From: Sphingorhabdus sp.
GTDB lineage: Bacteria > Pseudomonadota > Alphaproteobacteria > Sphingomonadales > Sphingomonadaceae
Assembly (NCBI RefSeq): GCF_023910635.1
Contig: NZ_JAAVVZ010000020.1
Span: 1-45,698, forward strand
DNA: 45,698 nucleotides
Reading direction: 5' to 3'
This document shows positions 1-8,852 of this stretch, piece after piece; positions within the stretch are counted from its first letter, which is position 1; each line of letters starts with the position of its first letter. Both the position numbers and the translations under genes were made by a program. Under the pieces are notes generated by a model that was given only the letters and a program-made list of their open reading frames with translations, ran no database searches and had not been told where the DNA came from.

Positions 1-90
1 TGGCGGACAGGGTGGGATTCGAACCCACGGTGGGCTTCCACCCACGACGGTTTTCAAGACCGTTGCCTTAAACCACTCGGCCACCTGTCC
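1..90 (-). tRNA. tRNA-Ser (anticodon UGA)
   Basis: Read on the minus strand, this folds as a class II tRNA with a long variable arm. The acceptor stem starts GGACAGG at position 90 and pairs with CCTGTCC. The anticodon loop CTTGAAA gives anticodon UGA. The variable arm is a GC-rich hairpin (GTGGG..CCCAC type), followed by a GGTTCGAATCC T-arm. The discriminator is G, as usual for tRNA-Ser, and CCA is encoded at positions 3 to 1. It decodes UCA and wobble serine codons. The gene is complete, ending exactly at the window edge. Confidence 0.95.
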
Positions 91-103
91 GCTTACGATG
101 CGT

Positions 104-132
104 CCCCTAGCTAGTGCGCTTTACGATGGCAA
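104..132 (-). promoter_or_regulatory. Possible sigma70 promoter of tRNA-Ser
   Basis: On the minus strand a TTGCCA -35 box (132-127) and a TAGGGG -10-like box (109-104) are 17 bp apart. The -10 lies 13 bases upstream of the mature tRNA 5' end, a good distance for a tRNA promoter. The -10 match is weak, so this is a spacing-based inference. Confidence 0.35.
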
Positions 133-252
133 GCGTAGATGATGTGCCGCTTGGCCAAGCCACGCGATGAAATGGTTGTTCGACAAGACCAAAACAATTC
201 ACAGCCTGTATTGTCTGTGGCACTATGTCCCAATCAAATATGAGGGAGTCCA

Positions 253-1323
253 GTGCGCTTTTACCGTAAAATTGTGATGACGATGGCAATATGTGCGAGT
301 GCTTCGGTGCTTGGCCCGGCGGGTCTGGCGCAGGATGGGGCCGCTGGCTCTGCACCGGGCACAGAAATGCAGGAGGACGGTTTCCGGTCCTATCTGGCGG
401 CGGTGCGGCAACGCGCTCTGCGTGAGGGTGTGACACAAGCGACGCTCGACCGCGTGTTGCCGTCGATTACCTATAATGACCGCGTGGTGCGGCTTGACCG
501 GCAGCAGCCCGAAGGTGCGTCCAGCGCGCCCTTGCCCAACTTTGCGCCGTATAAGGCGCGCCATGTCGATGCATCGCGCATCAGCCGGGGCCGCGCCAAA
601 TATACAGAGCTTCGCCCTTTGCTCCAGCGGATTGAGGATGAGACCGGCGTGCCTGAAGAAATCATGATCGCCATTTACGGGCATGAGACCAATTATGGGT
701 CCGTCATGGGCAATTTCAACGCACCCGAAGCCTTGGCCTCTTTGGCCTATGAAGGACGTCGCCGGGCGTTGTTTGAAGGCGAGTTGATCGCGGCGCTCAA
801 AATGATCGACAAAGGCGTGCCGCAATATGCGATCACCGGAAGCTGGGCCGGGGCGCTGGGTAAGCCGCAATTTCTGCCGTCGGTATATTTGCGGCTTGCC
901 CGCGATGGTGATGGTGACGGCTATGCCGACATTTGGCGTAGCGAAGTCGATGCCATGACCTCTATTGCCAATTATTTCGTCAATGCGGGCTGGCGGCGTG
1001 GTGAATTATGGGGATTTGCGGTCGATGTGCCGGCGTCGTTCAATCGCGGCGTCATGCGGTCGCTTATGTCGTCGCCGCGATGCCCCCGCGTCTTTGCACG
1101 GCACAGCCAATGGCGGACAATCGCCGAATGGCGGGAATTGGGAATATCACCGCAGCGGGGGTTTTGGCCGAATGACAATATGATGGCGACGTTGATTGAA
1201 CCCGATGGTGTTGGCAATACGGCCTATCTGCTCGGCGGGAATTACCGCGTCATATTGGATTATAATTGTTCGAATTTCTATGCGCTGTCGGTCGGATTGT
1301 TGGCGGACGAATTGCGCAATTAG
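253..1323 (+). CDS. Lytic murein transglycosylase, MltB/SLT_2 family
   Basis: This 356-residue exported enzyme should cleave the MurNAc-GlcNAc bond of peptidoglycan non-hydrolytically, leaving 1,6-anhydro-MurNAc ends, in the periplasm. The N-terminus is a signal peptide ending near AGLAQ, with no lipobox, so it is probably soluble rather than a lipoprotein. The family signature lies around residues 131-155 (TGVPEEIMIA, then IYGHETNYGS); Glu145 is the expected catalytic acid. Later MltB-like blocks are the AGALGKPQFLPS segment and an acidic DGDGDGYADIW stretch resembling the calcium-binding loop of this family. The start is GTG at 253; an ATG at 277 would shorten the signal peptide. It stands alone, 150 bases before tmk. 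The family is clear; which paralogue it is cannot be told. Confidence 0.9.
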   Translation: MRFYRKIVMTMAICASASVLGPAGLAQDGAAGSAPGTEMQEDGFRSYLAAVRQRALREGVTQATLDRVLPSITYNDRVVRLDRQQPEGASSAPLPNFAPYKARHVDASRISRGRAKYTELRPLLQRIEDETGVPEEIMIAIYGHETNYGSVMGNFNAPEALASLAYEGRRRALFEGELIAALKMIDKGVPQYAITGSWAGALGKPQFLPSVYLRLARDGDGDGYADIWRSEVDAMTSIANYFVNAGWRRGELWGFAVDVPASFNRGVMRSLMSSPRCPRVFARHSQWRTIAEWRELGISPQRGFWPNDNMMATLIEPDGVGNTAYLLGGNYRVILDYNCSNFYALSVGLLADELRN

Positions 1324-1473
1324 GTTTTGGAGTGGCGTCTGCTGACCGCTATACGCGGCGGATAAATTCGCCTATCGGATGGCGAGAGCAAATGGCCCTG
1401 CCATTCGCGTTATATGACGACGGAACAGATATTTTATGCCTGATACTGCGGACGACTTAACGAGCCAGCCAAT

Positions 1474-2121
1474 ATGGGTGCGCCTGTGACCGCGCGCGGC
1501 CGTTTCATATCCATTGAAGGCGGCGAGGGGGTTGGCAAATCGACCCAGATTGCGGCGCTTGCCGCGTTCATCACCCAACATGGATTTGAGGTATTGTTAA
1601 CCCGCGAACCAGGTGGGACCGAGGGCGCGGAAACCATCCGGCAGTTGCTCCTTGGCGGAAGCGCGGAACGGTGGATGCCACGCGCCGAGGCATTGTTGTT
1701 CGCCGCCGCACGCAGCGACCATGTCGACCGTCTTATCGAGCCAGCCTTGGCCAGCGGGAAATGGGTCATTTCCGACCGCTTTATCGACAGCAGTCGGGCC
1801 TATCAGGGTGCGGGCTCCGGCCTGTCCGATGCTGACATCATGACGCTGCATCAGATCGGCAGCCATGGCATGTTGCCCGACCGAACCTTAGTGTTGCGGC
1901 TCGATACCAAAGAGGCCGCAAACCGCGCGGCTGCACGTGACCAGAACCAGCCCGACCGAATTCAGGGCCGCACGGAGACCTTCCATTCGGACGTCGATAT
2001 CGCCTTTGTGAGCTTTGCCGAGTGTGAACCGCGCGTGCGGCTTGTCGATGCGTCGGGTGCAGCGGACGAGGTAACCGCGCGCTTACTGACCGAAATTAGC
2101 GACCTGTTGGAGCCTGCATGA
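1474..2121 (+). CDS. tmk: Thymidylate kinase
   Basis: Phosphorylates dTMP to dTDP with ATP in the cytoplasm, an essential step of dTTP synthesis. The 215 residues begin with a short extension, then the P-loop EGGEGVGKST (residues 15-24). The DRFIDSSRAYQGAG segment carries the DR(F/Y) and nucleotide-base contacts, and RDQNQPDRIQGRTE is an arginine-containing LID typical of the bacterial type II enzyme. The C-terminus overlaps the next gene, holB, by 4 bases (ATGA), implying translational coupling. tmk next to holB is a widespread arrangement joining dNTP supply and replication. The start ATG at 1474 has no strong Shine-Dalgarno sequence. Confidence 0.96.
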   Translation: MGAPVTARGRFISIEGGEGVGKSTQIAALAAFITQHGFEVLLTREPGGTEGAETIRQLLLGGSAERWMPRAEALLFAAARSDHVDRLIEPALASGKWVISDRFIDSSRAYQGAGSGLSDADIMTLHQIGSHGMLPDRTLVLRLDTKEAANRAAARDQNQPDRIQGRTETFHSDVDIAFVSFAECEPRVRLVDASGAADEVTARLLTEISDLLEPA

Positions 2122-3083
2122 ACGATTATGTCGGACATGATAAGGCGTGGCGGCAGTTCGCGACCGCTTGTGATGGTAATAAGATCCACCACGGCTGGAT
2201 TTTATCTGGGCCACGCGGCATTGGCAAGTCTGCCTTTGCACTGCGGGCTGCGGCCATGCTGGTTGACCCGGAGAATGCTTATGGGAGCATGATTGCGCGT
2301 GGGTCGCATCCCGATATCCTGTCCGTGAAGCGGCTACCCAAGGAGCCGTTGAAGGAGGATGAGGACATTGATGATGCCACCGAGTTCAAGCGCAGCATTA
2401 CCGTCGATCAAATCCGCGGGCTGCAACATTCGCTGACCACACGTCCGGGCTTAAGCAACAGACGCGCGATCATCATCGATGCTGCGGACGACCTGGAGCG
2501 GGGTGGGGCCAACGCCTTGCTCAAGTCGCTGGAGGAACCGCCGGTTGGCACCTTTTTCTTCCTCGTGAGCCACGCCAGTGACCGATTGCTGCCCACCATT
2601 CGGTCGCGCTGCCAGATCCTTCGGTTTGAGGCATTGAGTGACGCCGACATGACCAACGTTTTGCACCGCGCGGTACCAGAGGTCGGTGCGGACGAGCTTC
2701 AAGCCCTTATCCGCTTGGGCAATGGCACACCGGGGCAAGCGCTTGATTTTCTTGGCCTTGACCTCAAGGAAATTGAGGACGCCATGATGTCGATCTTGCG
2801 TACGGGTGACCGCGACAATGCACTGCGCAGTGGTTTAGCAGACAGGCTGGCGTTAAAGGCTGCACAGCCGCGTTATGAGGCTTTCTTGCGCCGTGCGCCG
2901 TCCCTGATCGCGGAATACACCCGCAAGCTTGATGCCACGCAGGCGAGTAATGGTGTCGCCGCTTGGGAGGCAGCAAGCGGGCTTGCCGCGCGGGCCATTG
3001 CGTTAAGTTTGGACAAACAAAGCGTTGTCTTCCAAATGGGAAGCTTGCTGGCATCGATTCAAGCGCATACAGCGCGCCCATAG
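2118..3083 (+). CDS. holB: DNA polymerase III delta' subunit
   Basis: A clamp-loader subunit of the replicative polymerase, working with delta and tau/gamma to open and load the beta clamp. This AAA+ protein of 321 residues has a P-loop-like SGPRGIGKSAF near residue 32, a DAADDLERGGANALLKSLEEPP block (Walker B region and the conserved ALLK-EEPP motif), and a sensor region IRSRCQ. The four-cysteine zinc knuckle of E. coli delta' is not visible between the P-loop and Walker B region; an acidic stretch (KEDEDIDDATE) occupies that part. The start overlaps the tmk stop by 4 bases, and metG follows 18 bases later. Position after tmk supports delta' over gamma/tau (dnaX). Confidence 0.93.
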   Translation: MNDYVGHDKAWRQFATACDGNKIHHGWILSGPRGIGKSAFALRAAAMLVDPENAYGSMIARGSHPDILSVKRLPKEPLKEDEDIDDATEFKRSITVDQIRGLQHSLTTRPGLSNRRAIIIDAADDLERGGANALLKSLEEPPVGTFFFLVSHASDRLLPTIRSRCQILRFEALSDADMTNVLHRAVPEVGADELQALIRLGNGTPGQALDFLGLDLKEIEDAMMSILRTGDRDNALRSGLADRLALKAAQPRYEAFLRRAPSLIAEYTRKLDATQASNGVAAWEAASGLAARAIALSLDKQSVVFQMGSLLASIQAHTARP

Positions 3084-3101
3084 CCAATATTAAGAGTTTC
3101 C

Positions 3102-4670
3102 ATGTCCGAACCTTTCTACATCACCACCGCAATCGCTTATCCCAATGGGAAACCGCACATCGGCCACGCCTATGAGGCAATTGCCACAGATGCTATTGCA
3201 CGTTTTCAGCGGCTGAATGGCCGAGAAGTCTGTTTCGTCACTGGCACGGACGAACATGGCCTAAAAATGGACCAGACGGCACGCGGGTTGGGCAGGGCAA
3301 CGCGCGATCTTGCGGATGAAATGTCATCCTATTTCAAACAAATGTGCGTAACACTTGATATTTCTTTCGACCATTTTTGCCGAACGACAGCCGATAGCCA
3401 TCACACAGCGAGCCAGGCGATCTGGAAACGACTTGAGGCCAATGGCGATCTCTATCTGGACCGCTACGAGGGGTGGTACTCTGTCCGCGACGAAGCTTAT
3501 TATGACGAAGCCGAGCTTACCGACGGGGAAGGGGGACAAAAGCTGTCGCCCCAGGGTACACCCGTTGAATGGACCGTTGAAGAAAGCTGGTTTTTTAGGC
3601 TCTCCAAATATGAACAACCTTTGTTGGATTATTACGCCGCGAACCCGGGTTTTATGCGCCCCGACAGCCGCAAGAACGAAACCGTCAAATTTGTCGAAGG
3701 CGGGTTGAAGGACTTATCCGTTTCGCGCACCAGCTTTGACTGGGGGGTTAAGGTTCCGGGCAGCGAGAACCATGTCATGTATGTCTGGCTGGATGCGCTG
3801 ACCACCTATATCTCCGCCATTGGCTTTCCAAATGACACCGAAGAATGGCGCAAATTCTGGCCAGCTAGCATCCATATCATCGGCAAGGACATTGTCCGGT
3901 TCCACACCGTATATTGGCCCGCATTCCTGATGTCGGCAGGCTTGCCCTTGCCAAAAATGGTATTCGGCCACGGCTTTCTGTTGTCGCGCGGGGAGAAAAT
4001 GTCGAAATCCTTGGGCAATGTCGTCGACCCAATGGAACTAGCGCAGCTCTTTGGCGTCGACGCATTGCGCTATTTCCTGCTGCGCGAAGTCAGCTTTGGG
4101 CAGGATGGCAGCTATAGTCCCGAAGCCATTGTGACGCGGGTAAACGCTGATTTGGCGAACAGTTTTGGCAACCTGGCGCAGCGGACATTGTCGCTGATTT
4201 TCAAAAACTGCGAAGGCTATCTTCCTGCGATTCACGGCCATCATGCTGATGACCAGGCCTTGCTGGAATTGGTCGGCAATGTCGTTTCGACGCAAATTCC
4301 GGTGCATTTCGAAGAACTGGCCATGTCGCAGGCTTTGGAAACTTGGATGCAGGCCGTGTTTGCATGTAACGCCTATGTCGACGTGCAGGCACCATGGGCA
4401 CTTAAGAAAACCGATCCCGAGCGGATGGAGACGGTGTTGGCGACGTTATTCATCTGCATCGCGCAATTAGCCATAGCCGTGCAGCCAATCATTCCCGGGT
4501 CAGCCACTAAGCTGCTCGATCAAATGGGTGTGCCGCAGGATGTGCGTAATTATGCGCGTGCCGGGTCGCATTGGTTTTCGCCGCTGGCCGAAGGCGGTTT
4601 CCAAATTGCCCAACCAACAGGACTGTTTCCGCGGCTTGAATTGCCAGCGGAGGAGGGGGCCTCCGTCTGA
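3102..4670 (+). CDS. metG: Methionyl-tRNA synthetase
   Basis: Charges tRNA-Met with methionine using ATP, for initiation and elongation. A class I synthetase of 522 residues: HIGH at 19-22 (NGKPHIGHAYEA), KMSKS at 299-303 (GEKMSKSLGN), and an anticodon-binding helical domain toward the C-terminus. The zinc-binding cysteines of the E. coli-type CP insertion are absent; the equivalent stretch reads YSVRDEAYYDEAEL. There is no C-terminal tRNA-binding (EMAP-II) domain. It is therefore the shorter bacterial subtype. Its TGA stop overlaps the tatD ATG by one base, so the two are almost surely co-translated. Confidence 0.96.
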   Translation: MSEPFYITTAIAYPNGKPHIGHAYEAIATDAIARFQRLNGREVCFVTGTDEHGLKMDQTARGLGRATRDLADEMSSYFKQMCVTLDISFDHFCRTTADSHHTASQAIWKRLEANGDLYLDRYEGWYSVRDEAYYDEAELTDGEGGQKLSPQGTPVEWTVEESWFFRLSKYEQPLLDYYAANPGFMRPDSRKNETVKFVEGGLKDLSVSRTSFDWGVKVPGSENHVMYVWLDALTTYISAIGFPNDTEEWRKFWPASIHIIGKDIVRFHTVYWPAFLMSAGLPLPKMVFGHGFLLSRGEKMSKSLGNVVDPMELAQLFGVDALRYFLLREVSFGQDGSYSPEAIVTRVNADLANSFGNLAQRTLSLIFKNCEGYLPAIHGHHADDQALLELVGNVVSTQIPVHFEELAMSQALETWMQAVFACNAYVDVQAPWALKKTDPERMETVLATLFICIAQLAIAVQPIIPGSATKLLDQMGVPQDVRNYARAGSHWFSPLAEGGFQIAQPTGLFPRLELPAEEGASV

Positions 4671-5446
4671 TGTTTGTCGATTCCCACTGCCACCTCAATT
4701 ACAAGGGCTTGGTTGAACAACAGGCTGAGATACTAAAGCGGGCGCGCGAAAGCGGAGTGTCGGCGATGCTCAATATTTCGACGCGAGAGCGCGAGTGGGA
4801 TGAGGTCATTGGCCTTGCCGAGCAAGAAAAGGATGTGTGGGCATCCGTCGGCATTCACCCGCATGAGGCCGACCAACATGTCGGCATGGACTGTGCTAAA
4901 CTCGTTGCAAAGTCCGCACATCCCCGTGTGGTTGCTATTGGCGAGACAGGCCTCGATTATTATTACGACAAAAGCGACCGGGCGCAGCAATGCACGGGGT
5001 TTCGCGAGCATATTAAGGCGTCGCGCGAAACTGGCCTGCCGATCATCATCCACACCCGCGATGCGGAAGCCGACACGGCAGCGATACTGACCGAAGAAAT
5101 GCGGGAAGGGCCATTCACCGGCGTTATTCATTGCTTTACCGCCAGTGCCGAATTTGCGCGGGTTGCGTTGGAGTTGGGTCTGTATATCTCGTTGTCGGGT
5201 ATCGTAACGTTTAAGAACGCCAAAGACCTTCAAGATATAGCCAAATGGTTACCCGCAGATCGATTGCTGGTGGAAACCGATGCCCCGTTTTTGGCGCCGA
5301 TACCGCATCGCGGCAGAACCGGTGAGCCAGCCTTTGTGGCCGATACCGCGCGCTTTGTGGCACAGCTACGTGACGTTGCAGCGGAAAGCCTTGCACAGCA
5401 AACTTCAGACAATTTCTACGACCTGTTTACGAAAGCAAGTCGATGA
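4670..5446 (+). CDS. TatD-family metal-dependent hydrolase (YcfH-like)
   Basis: A TIM-barrel metallohydrolase of 258 residues; family members act as 3'-5' DNA/RNA exonucleases or tRNA-processing nucleases, substrate not predictable here. Metal ligands seen in order are the HxH of DSHCHLNY near the N-terminus, the Glu of GETGLDYYY, the His of IHTRDAE, the His of IHCFTAS and the Asp of ETDAPFLAP. All residues expected for the YcfH/TatD subgroup are present. It is wedged between metG (1-base overlap) and the retropepsin-like gene (4-base ATGA overlap), inside the tmk-holB-metG operon, a linkage common in proteobacteria. Confidence 0.93.
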   Translation: MFVDSHCHLNYKGLVEQQAEILKRARESGVSAMLNISTREREWDEVIGLAEQEKDVWASVGIHPHEADQHVGMDCAKLVAKSAHPRVVAIGETGLDYYYDKSDRAQQCTGFREHIKASRETGLPIIIHTRDAEADTAAILTEEMREGPFTGVIHCFTASAEFARVALELGLYISLSGIVTFKNAKDLQDIAKWLPADRLLVETDAPFLAPIPHRGRTGEPAFVADTARFVAQLRDVAAESLAQQTSDNFYDLFTKASR

Positions 5447-6039
5447 ACATCATGGAAGACGGACCATCGATGATTTGGGGCGTTGTTTGCCTATTGCTAC
5501 TTGTTAGCTCGCTTGCCGCGCGCCGCTTACCCTTGGGCTATGTTGCCAAGGCAGGGCTTGCTTGGATCGCCATTTTTGCGACCTTATTTGCCATTTTCAG
5601 CTTCCGGTTTGAATTTATCGGCATCTGGGATCGCGTTAAAGCCGACATATCGGGCACCGCCGGACAAAATATCAGCAGCGAAGCAATAGAGTTGCGCCGT
5701 CAGGATGATGGCCATTATTGGCTCACGGTCAACATAAACGGCAAACCCGTCCGCTTCATGGTCGACAGTGGCGCGACGATGACAGCGATCAATGCGACTA
5801 CAGCGAGAGAAGCTGGCGTTGAAGCCGATGGCTATCCAATCATCCTTGGCACCGCAAACGGCCGTATAGCCGCCAAGCGCGGCGTCGTCCGTTTATTGGC
5901 GGTTGGCCCGCACAGCATCGAGAACCATCAAGTTGTCGTGTCGGAGCGTTTTGGCGAGGTCAATGTACTGGGCATGAACTTCCTCAACAGCATGCAAAGT
6001 TGGCGCGTGGAAGCGAATATGATGGTCCTACGACCATGA
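5443..6039 (+). CDS. Membrane-anchored retropepsin-like aspartic protease (TIGR02281 type)
   Basis: A 198-residue protein with two hydrophobic segments near residues 11-26 and 34-53, then a single retropepsin-like domain. The catalytic motif is VRFMVDSGATMTAIN with Asp108 as nucleophile-positioning residue. A second conserved block, VNVLGMNFLNSMQSWRVE, matches the end of the clan AA fold. Single-domain members must dimerise to form an active site. Its substrate is unknown; the catalytic domain probably faces the periplasm if the N-terminus forms a hairpin in the membrane. It ends the run begun at tmk, overlapping tatD by 4 bases. Confidence 0.85.
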   Translation: MNIMEDGPSMIWGVVCLLLLVSSLAARRLPLGYVAKAGLAWIAIFATLFAIFSFRFEFIGIWDRVKADISGTAGQNISSEAIELRRQDDGHYWLTVNINGKPVRFMVDSGATMTAINATTAREAGVEADGYPIILGTANGRIAAKRGVVRLLAVGPHSIENHQVVVSERFGEVNVLGMNFLNSMQSWRVEANMMVLRP

Positions 6040-6131
6040 ATAAGCCCATTGCAATTGACGCTTATGCAATGCTGATATTACGAATTACTTAACATAATAT
6101 ATATTATCGAACTTATTGATATGGTGAACCG
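6040..6131 (+). promoter_or_regulatory. AT-rich leader and likely promoter region of mazG
   Basis: This is the most AT-rich short stretch nearby, including an alternating run around 6090-6105 (AACATAATATATATTATCG). A TTGACG hexamer sits at 6055-6060, but no -10 box stands at ideal spacing. It marks a break from the upstream operon and probably carries the mazG promoter; the exact elements are not resolved. Confidence 0.3.
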
Positions 6132-6896
6132 ATGAGCGCTGACATTACCCCTCTTACGGATATCATGGTGCGCCTGCGTGATCGTGACACAGGCTGTCCC
6201 TGGGATATTGAGCAAAACTTTGCGACGATTGCGCCATATACAATTGAAGAAGCCTATGAAGTTGCCGATGCGATTGAGCGTAATGATCTGGTATCGCTCA
6301 AGGATGAACTTGGCGACCTGCTGCTTCAGGTCGTGTTTCATTGCCAGATGGCTTCCGAACTTGGCGCGTTCAACTTGCAAGACGTCGTTAGTGGCATTTG
6401 TGATAAAATGGTGCGTCGCCATCCGCATGTGTTCGGGGATGCCACAGCTACACGTCATGAGGTGCCGGACAATTGGGAAGCCATAAAAGCCGCCGAACGC
6501 AGCGGAGATGAAGACAACAGCGCGTTAGCAGGAGTCGCCATCGCCCTTCCCGCTTTATTGCGCGCACAGAAAATTCAAAAACGCGCGGCGCGCACAGGGT
6601 TTGATTGGCCAGACCAGTCAGGTGCACGTGATAAAATAATAGAGGAATTAGAAGAAGTTAGCGAAGCTAATTCAGCCGAACAGGTAGAGGAAGAAATAGG
6701 CGATTTGCTATTCGCCGTCGTCAACTTCGCGCGCTTTCATAAAGTGGACGCAGAACATGCACTGAAGCAAGCGAGCGCCAAGTTCGAACGGCGGTTTCGC
6801 GACATGGAAATGTCTGCCGGCAACGCTTTTGTGGGTTTGTCACTCGATGAAAAAGAAGAACTTTGGCAACAAGCGAAAGTAAAAGAGAAAAATTAA
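6132..6896 (+). CDS. mazG: Nucleoside triphosphate pyrophosphohydrolase MazG
   Basis: Hydrolyses (d)NTPs to NMP and pyrophosphate, and in some bacteria lowers (p)ppGpp stress signalling. 254 residues with two MazG repeats, as in E. coli: the N-terminal one has CPWDIEQNF, then EEAYEVADAI and DELGDLLLQVVFH; the C-terminal one has EELEEVSEA and EEEIGDLLFAVVNFARF. The paired EExxE/ExxxD metal-binding helices are intact in both, with the C-terminal one usually being catalytic. It ends in a lysine-rich tail, 9 bases from the convergent hflX end. In many alphaproteobacteria mazG follows hfq-hflX on the same strand; here it faces them. Confidence 0.94.
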   Translation: MSADITPLTDIMVRLRDRDTGCPWDIEQNFATIAPYTIEEAYEVADAIERNDLVSLKDELGDLLLQVVFHCQMASELGAFNLQDVVSGICDKMVRRHPHVFGDATATRHEVPDNWEAIKAAERSGDEDNSALAGVAIALPALLRAQKIQKRAARTGFDWPDQSGARDKIIEELEEVSEANSAEQVEEEIGDLLFAVVNFARFHKVDAEHALKQASAKFERRFRDMEMSAGNAFVGLSLDEKEELWQQAKVKEKN

Positions 6897-6905
6897 GACA
6901 CAGGC

Positions 6906-8243
6906 TTAAGTTTCGGCCTGTTCGATCTGTTTTTCGAACTGTTTTTCGAACTGGCCCCACAATTGGCGGCTCAATGACACATCGATTGAGACAATGTCAC
7001 CGTCAACATACTGCCTGCTCACCACACCGCGTCCATGCAACCAAGCTAAAGCAGCGCCATCGTCAGTGCGCAATTTGACAGTGCGCAGATCGTTTCCTTT
7101 GGCAATGAGCGCAGCCAAGTATGCCTTGAATACATCAATGCCCTCACCTGTCTCGGCCGATATCATCAAGATATTTTCATCGCGCGCGGCCATGCCGGAT
7201 AACTCCGCCCGCCGAGCATCATCCAAAAGATCCAACTTGTTCCAAATTTCAACCATCCGGGGCTGATTCGCCTCCAGATCGTCGTCCAAAACGCCCAAAT
7301 CGCGCAAAATCTGCAAAACATCGTCACGCTGCGCATCGCTCTCGGGATGAGAAATGTCACGCACATGGACGATAATGTCAGCCGATATGACTTCCTCCAA
7401 CGTCGCGCGAAAGGCAGCGATCAATTGCGTTGGCAGGTCAGAGACGAAACCAACAGTGTCGGACAATATCGCCTTTTCCACCCCCGGTAGCGTAATTTGC
7501 CGCATCGTTGGGTCTAACGTCGCGAACAACATATCTTCGGCCAGGACGGTCGCACGCGTCAACCGATTGAACAAAGTCGATTTACCCGCGTTGGTATAGC
7601 CCACCAAAGCAATCACCGGCCAAGGTGCGCGTTTGCGCCGGGCGCGATGCAAAGAACGGGTCCTTTTCACCTCCTCCAATTCGCGCCGCAACCGCGCCAT
7701 GCGGTCCCGGATCATACGACGGTCGGCCTCAATCTGCGTTTCACCTGGACCGCCCAGAAAGCCGAAACCACCGCGCTGCCGCTCCAAGTGAGTCCAGCTA
7801 CGGACCAAGCGACCCGCTTGATAGTCAAGGTGCGCTAACTCGACCTGCAGCCGTCCTTCGGCTGTAGCCGCGCGTTCGCCAAAAATTTCCAGGATCAGCC
7901 CAGTCCGATCAATCGTCTTCAGTCCGGTGCGTTCTTCAAGATTACGTTGCTGTATGGCGGTCAGCGAAGCATCCACAATCAGAAGATCGGCCTCAAGATC
8001 ACGGCCCATTTCGGCTATTTCTTCAACCTGACCACCGCCGAGCAGCGTCACCGCCCGCGGTGAACGCACCCGATAATGCTTTTTGCGAACAACATTCAGG
8101 CCAATCGCGAGTGCAAGCCCCTCAGCTTCGGCAAGGCGCGCCTCCGGACCCACAGAGGCCCGTCCAGGCAGCTCTGGATAAATAACCAAAGCGCGCGCGC
8201 CACGCGCGAACTCATCAGTCTCGCTGCGTTCAAACCCGCTCAA
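6906..8243 (-). CDS. hflX: GTPase HflX (ribosome-splitting factor)
   Basis: A translational GTPase that binds the 50S subunit and splits stalled ribosomes under stress. 445 residues: the N-terminal HflX domain includes [12 protein letters not shown], a helical linker rich in Arg/Glu includes [13 protein letters not shown], and the G domain starts at GYTNAGKS (215-222), with TLDPT (switch I), DTVGF (G3) and NKLD (G4). The C-terminal end has a short repeated FEKQ unit ([12 protein letters not shown]), encoded by a 12-bp direct repeat close to the stop. The start overlaps hfq by 4 bases, so hfq-hflX is a coupled unit as in many proteobacteria. Confidence 0.95.
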   Translation of the reverse strand: MSGFERSETDEFARGARALVIYPELPGRASVGPEARLAEAEGLALAIGLNVVRKKHYRVRSPRAVTLLGGGQVEEIAEMGRDLEADLLIVDASLTAIQQRNLEERTGLKTIDRTGLILEIFGERAATAEGRLQVELAHLDYQAGRLVRSWTHLERQRGGFGFLGGPGETQIEADRRMIRDRMARLRRELEEVKRTRSLHRARRKRAPWPVIALVGYTNAGKSTLFNRLTRATVLAEDMLFATLDPTMRQITLPGVEKAILSDTVGFVSDLPTQLIAAFRATLEEVISADIIVHVRDISHPESDAQRDDVLQILRDLGVLDDDLEANQPRMVEIWNKLDLLDDARRAELSGMAARDENILMISAETGEGIDVFKAYLAALIAKGNDLRTVKLRTDDGAALAWLHGRGVVSRQYVDGDIVSIDVSLSRQLWGQFEKQFEKQIEQAET

Positions 8244-8737
8244 ATATCAATCTCGTCGACGCCCTGATTATATTCCGCAAGGTTAACGGCGTGCGCTGGC
8301 TGAATGGTGGATATGGCATGCTTATATACAAGCTGCGTCGTGCCATCACGTTCCAGCATGACCGAAAAAAGGTCATAAGCGACAATAGCGCCCTGAAGCA
8401 TCACGCCATTCACCAGAAACGTCGTAACGGATTCATTCTTATCACACATAGCGTAAAGAAAAACATCCTGCAGTATGCCAGGCCGGTGCGTGGTGCGCGA
8501 CATCATATCATCGAATAATGAACGGTCCGGTGAAGTCGACGGCATAATTGTCGATATAGAATGCTTATAGACAAGCTGCGACATGCCATCGCGGCGCAAC
8601 AGCACCGAGAAGTTGTCAAACCACGTTACAACACCTTGAAGTTTTACGCCCTTCACCAAAAACATAGTCACAGGGGTCTTCGATTTTCTGAGGGAGTTCA
8701 GAAAGAGGTCTTGAAGTCCGTTATTTTTTTCAGTCAT
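8240..8737 (-). CDS. hfq: Tandem (double-domain) RNA chaperone Hfq
   Basis: Hfq promotes pairing of small RNAs with mRNAs. This protein is 165 residues, about twice the usual single-Sm size core, because it holds two Sm domains: residues 8-66 and 89-147, joined by a linker of about 20 residues. Domain 1 has [17 protein letters not shown] and YKHSIST; domain 2 has [17 protein letters not shown] and YKHAIST. Both keep the proximal-face signature (Gln9/Gln90 and YKH 57-59/138-140). The basic rim is kept in domain 1 (LRKSK) but replaced in domain 2 by AMCDKNES. A ring could be made from three such chains. The reading frame is continuous with no stop between domains. It lies between ntrX and hflX, the usual alphaproteobacterial place. 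Confidence 0.95.
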   Translation of the reverse strand: MTEKNNGLQDLFLNSLRKSKTPVTMFLVKGVKLQGVVTWFDNFSVLLRRDGMSQLVYKHSISTIMPSTSPDRSLFDDMMSRTTHRPGILQDVFLYAMCDKNESVTTFLVNGVMLQGAIVAYDLFSVMLERDGTTQLVYKHAISTIQPAHAVNLAEYNQGVDEIDI

Positions 8738-8852
8738 TGTGATTATCCGTTTATATTTATCGTTACGCCGAATGTCGCAGATTGCCCATCAAGCAACCAC
8801 AAAGCACAGCAATATGGATATTACACGAATAACACCAACTTCGCAATTGCAC

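Noticed and set aside
223-870. 215-codon minus-strand frame over the lytic transglycosylase
   Set aside because: Shadow of a clear family gene on the plus strand; no recognisable protein.
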